Source: JBOHHM01 sp050725495 (lineage in GTDB: Bacteria > Pseudomonadota > Gammaproteobacteria > Burkholderiales > Burkholderiaceae_C). From it: DNA of 12,575 nt. The stretch covers positions 1 through 12,575 of the forward strand of contig JBOHHM010000172.1 in the NCBI GenBank assembly GCA_050725495.1, given 5' to 3'. The first letter of the stretch is position 1; each line of letters begins with the position of its first letter. Below, one piece after another: positions 11,825-12,575 of this stretch. The notes under the pieces were generated by a model. The model was given only the letters and a program-made list of their open reading frames with translations. It was not told the DNA's origin and did not search any database. A program made the translations under genes and the position numbers.

Positions 11825-12499
11825 GTGCTTGGTGGGACTTGGGGCGCGGTGATGACAGTGGTGCTCGGCAGCTGGCTGGCGCCGGTTGCGGCGCAGGGCA
11901 TTTACACCTGCACCGATGGCCAGGGGCGCAGGCACACGTCCGACCGGCCTATCGCCGAATGCCTGGACCGCGAGCAAAAAGAGCTCAACCCCAGCGGCAC
12001 GGTGCGCCGCAAGCTCGGGCCCACGCTGACCGCGCAGGAGCGGGCGGCCAAGGAAGAGAAGGACCGCCAGGCCGAGGCCGAGCGGGCTCGACTGGCCGAG
12101 GAAAAGCGCCGCGACCGCGCCCTGCTGACGCGCTACCCCAACAAGGCCGAGCACGACAAGGAGCGCCAGGCAGCGCTCAGCCAGGTCGACGAGGTCATCA
12201 AGGCCGCGACCCGGCGGGTCGGCGAGCTGATCGGGCAGCGCAAGAGCATCGACGCTGAATTCGAGTTCTACCAAAAGGACCCGTCCAAGGCGCCGCCGTG
12301 GCTCAAGCGCCAGGTCGAGGAAAACGAGCAGAGCCTGGCGATTCAGCGGCGTTTCATCGCCGATCAGGAAGGCGAGAAAAAGCGCGTCAACGCGCGCTTT
12401 GACGAGGAACAGGTCAAGCTCAAGTCGCTGTGGCTGCTGCAGGCGCCGGCCGCCAGCACCGAGCCGGTCAAGCCAGTTTCCGCTTCAACAGCTCGTTGA
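11825..12499 (+). CDS. Secreted DUF4124 protein with long charged helical region
   Basis: Exported protein of unknown function. An N-terminal hydrophobic segment (LGSWLAPVAA) is followed by probable cleavage near Ala23, then the DUF4124 motif IYTCTDGQGRRHTSDRP with cysteines 29 and 46. From about residue 70 to 200 the chain is very rich in Glu, Lys, Arg and Ala (ERAAKEEKDRQAEAERARLA) and is likely helical or coiled-coil. The chosen GTG at 11825 has GAGGA 5 nt upstream and gives 224 aa. Alternatives are ATG at 11852, which gives a short signal peptide with little positive charge, and TTG at 11813, which overlaps the pyrE stop. The 3' end overlaps the convergent gatB by 32 bp. Such proteins are common beside core genes in Burkholderiales, but no function is established that I can name. 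Confidence 0.82.
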   Translation: MLGGTWGAVMTVVLGSWLAPVAAQGIYTCTDGQGRRHTSDRPIAECLDREQKELNPSGTVRRKLGPTLTAQERAAKEEKDRQAEAERARLAEEKRRDRALLTRYPNKAEHDKERQAALSQVDEVIKAATRRVGELIGQRKSIDAEFEFYQKDPSKAPPWLKRQVEENEQSLAIQRRFIADQEGEKKRVNARFDEEQVKLKSLWLLQAPAASTEPVKPVSASTAR

Positions 12500-12575
12500 C
12501 CTGCTGCGGGTTGGCCTTGCCCTTGCTGGCCTTCATGATCTGGCCGACCAGCGCGTTGAACGCCTTGTCCTTGCC
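12468..12575 (-). CDS. gatB: Aspartyl/glutamyl-tRNA amidotransferase subunit B, C-terminal end
   Basis: Only the last 35 codons are in the window. The complement reads GKDKAFNALVGQIMKASKGK, then ANPQQVNELLKRKLA and a TGA at 12470-12468. This is the tRNA-binding YqeY-like tail of GatB, with the family pattern LVGQ-M-K-x-x-x-G-K-A-N-P-x-x-V-N-E-L-L-K. GatCAB converts misacylated Glu-tRNA(Gln) or Asp-tRNA(Asn) to the correct amides. The gene is convergent with the DUF4124 gene and overlaps its last 32 bp. Confidence 0.9.
   Translation of the reverse strand, partial: GKDKAFNALVGQIMKASKGKANPQQVNELLKRKLA

Noticed and set aside
1..12575. tRNA or rRNA genes
   Set aside because: No cloverleaf with a TTCRA loop or rRNA-like sequence was noticed on either strand; a covariance-model search was not possible here.

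Overview
The window looks like a high-GC betaproteobacterial chromosome segment, most likely order Burkholderiales and probably near Comamonadaceae. I base this on codon bias, the gene block xth / pyrE / DUF4124 gene / gatB, and a Bug-type (tripartite tricarboxylate family) binding protein beside a LysR regulator. This is inference from sequence character only; no database search was possible.

Layout. 1-650 (-): 5' part of an AmpG-like muropeptide permease, divergent from a secreted M48 metalloprotease (698-1561, +). The protease converges on a glyoxalase-II-like metallo-beta-lactamase-fold hydrolase (1669-2307, -), with an inverted array of 7-bp repeats between them. 2374-3291 (-) is a CbpA-type DnaJ co-chaperone. 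Divergent from it is a small-heat-shock-protein cluster: a good sigma32-type promoter (3355-3383), a 5'-truncated hsp20 (3481-3690) and two complete hsp20 genes (3725-4105 and 4257-4769). Co-chaperone and sHsps form a proteostasis block. 4770-5202 has no complete gene but contains the displaced 3' end of an exonuclease III gene. 5203-10124 (-) is an accessory catabolic module: LysR regulator, acyl-CoA ligase, acyl-CoA dehydrogenase and Bug-type solute receptor. The last three are tightly spaced and probably co-transcribed. 10313-11128 (-) is a complete exonuclease III gene, divergent from pyrE (11127-11816, +). A secreted DUF4124 protein follows (11825-12499, +), overlapping tail-to-tail the end of gatB (12468-12575, -).

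The module probably captures an organic acid through the Bug protein, activates it to a CoA thioester (ligase) and then oxidises it or otherwise acts on it (dehydrogenase), under LysR control. The substrate cannot be read from sequence. The dehydrogenase lacks the usual catalytic glutamate at both known positions.

Most interesting observation: the catabolic module lies between the complete xth and an xth 3'-end fragment. The fragment's homology begins exactly at a 12-bp sequence shared, in direct orientation, with the complete gene (5004-5015 and 10416-10427). The complete gene's 3' end after that point is much less GC-rich than the displaced one (about 54% versus 68% by hand count). This is the signature of a segment inserted into a gene 3' end that supplied a replacement end, although no integrase is visible.
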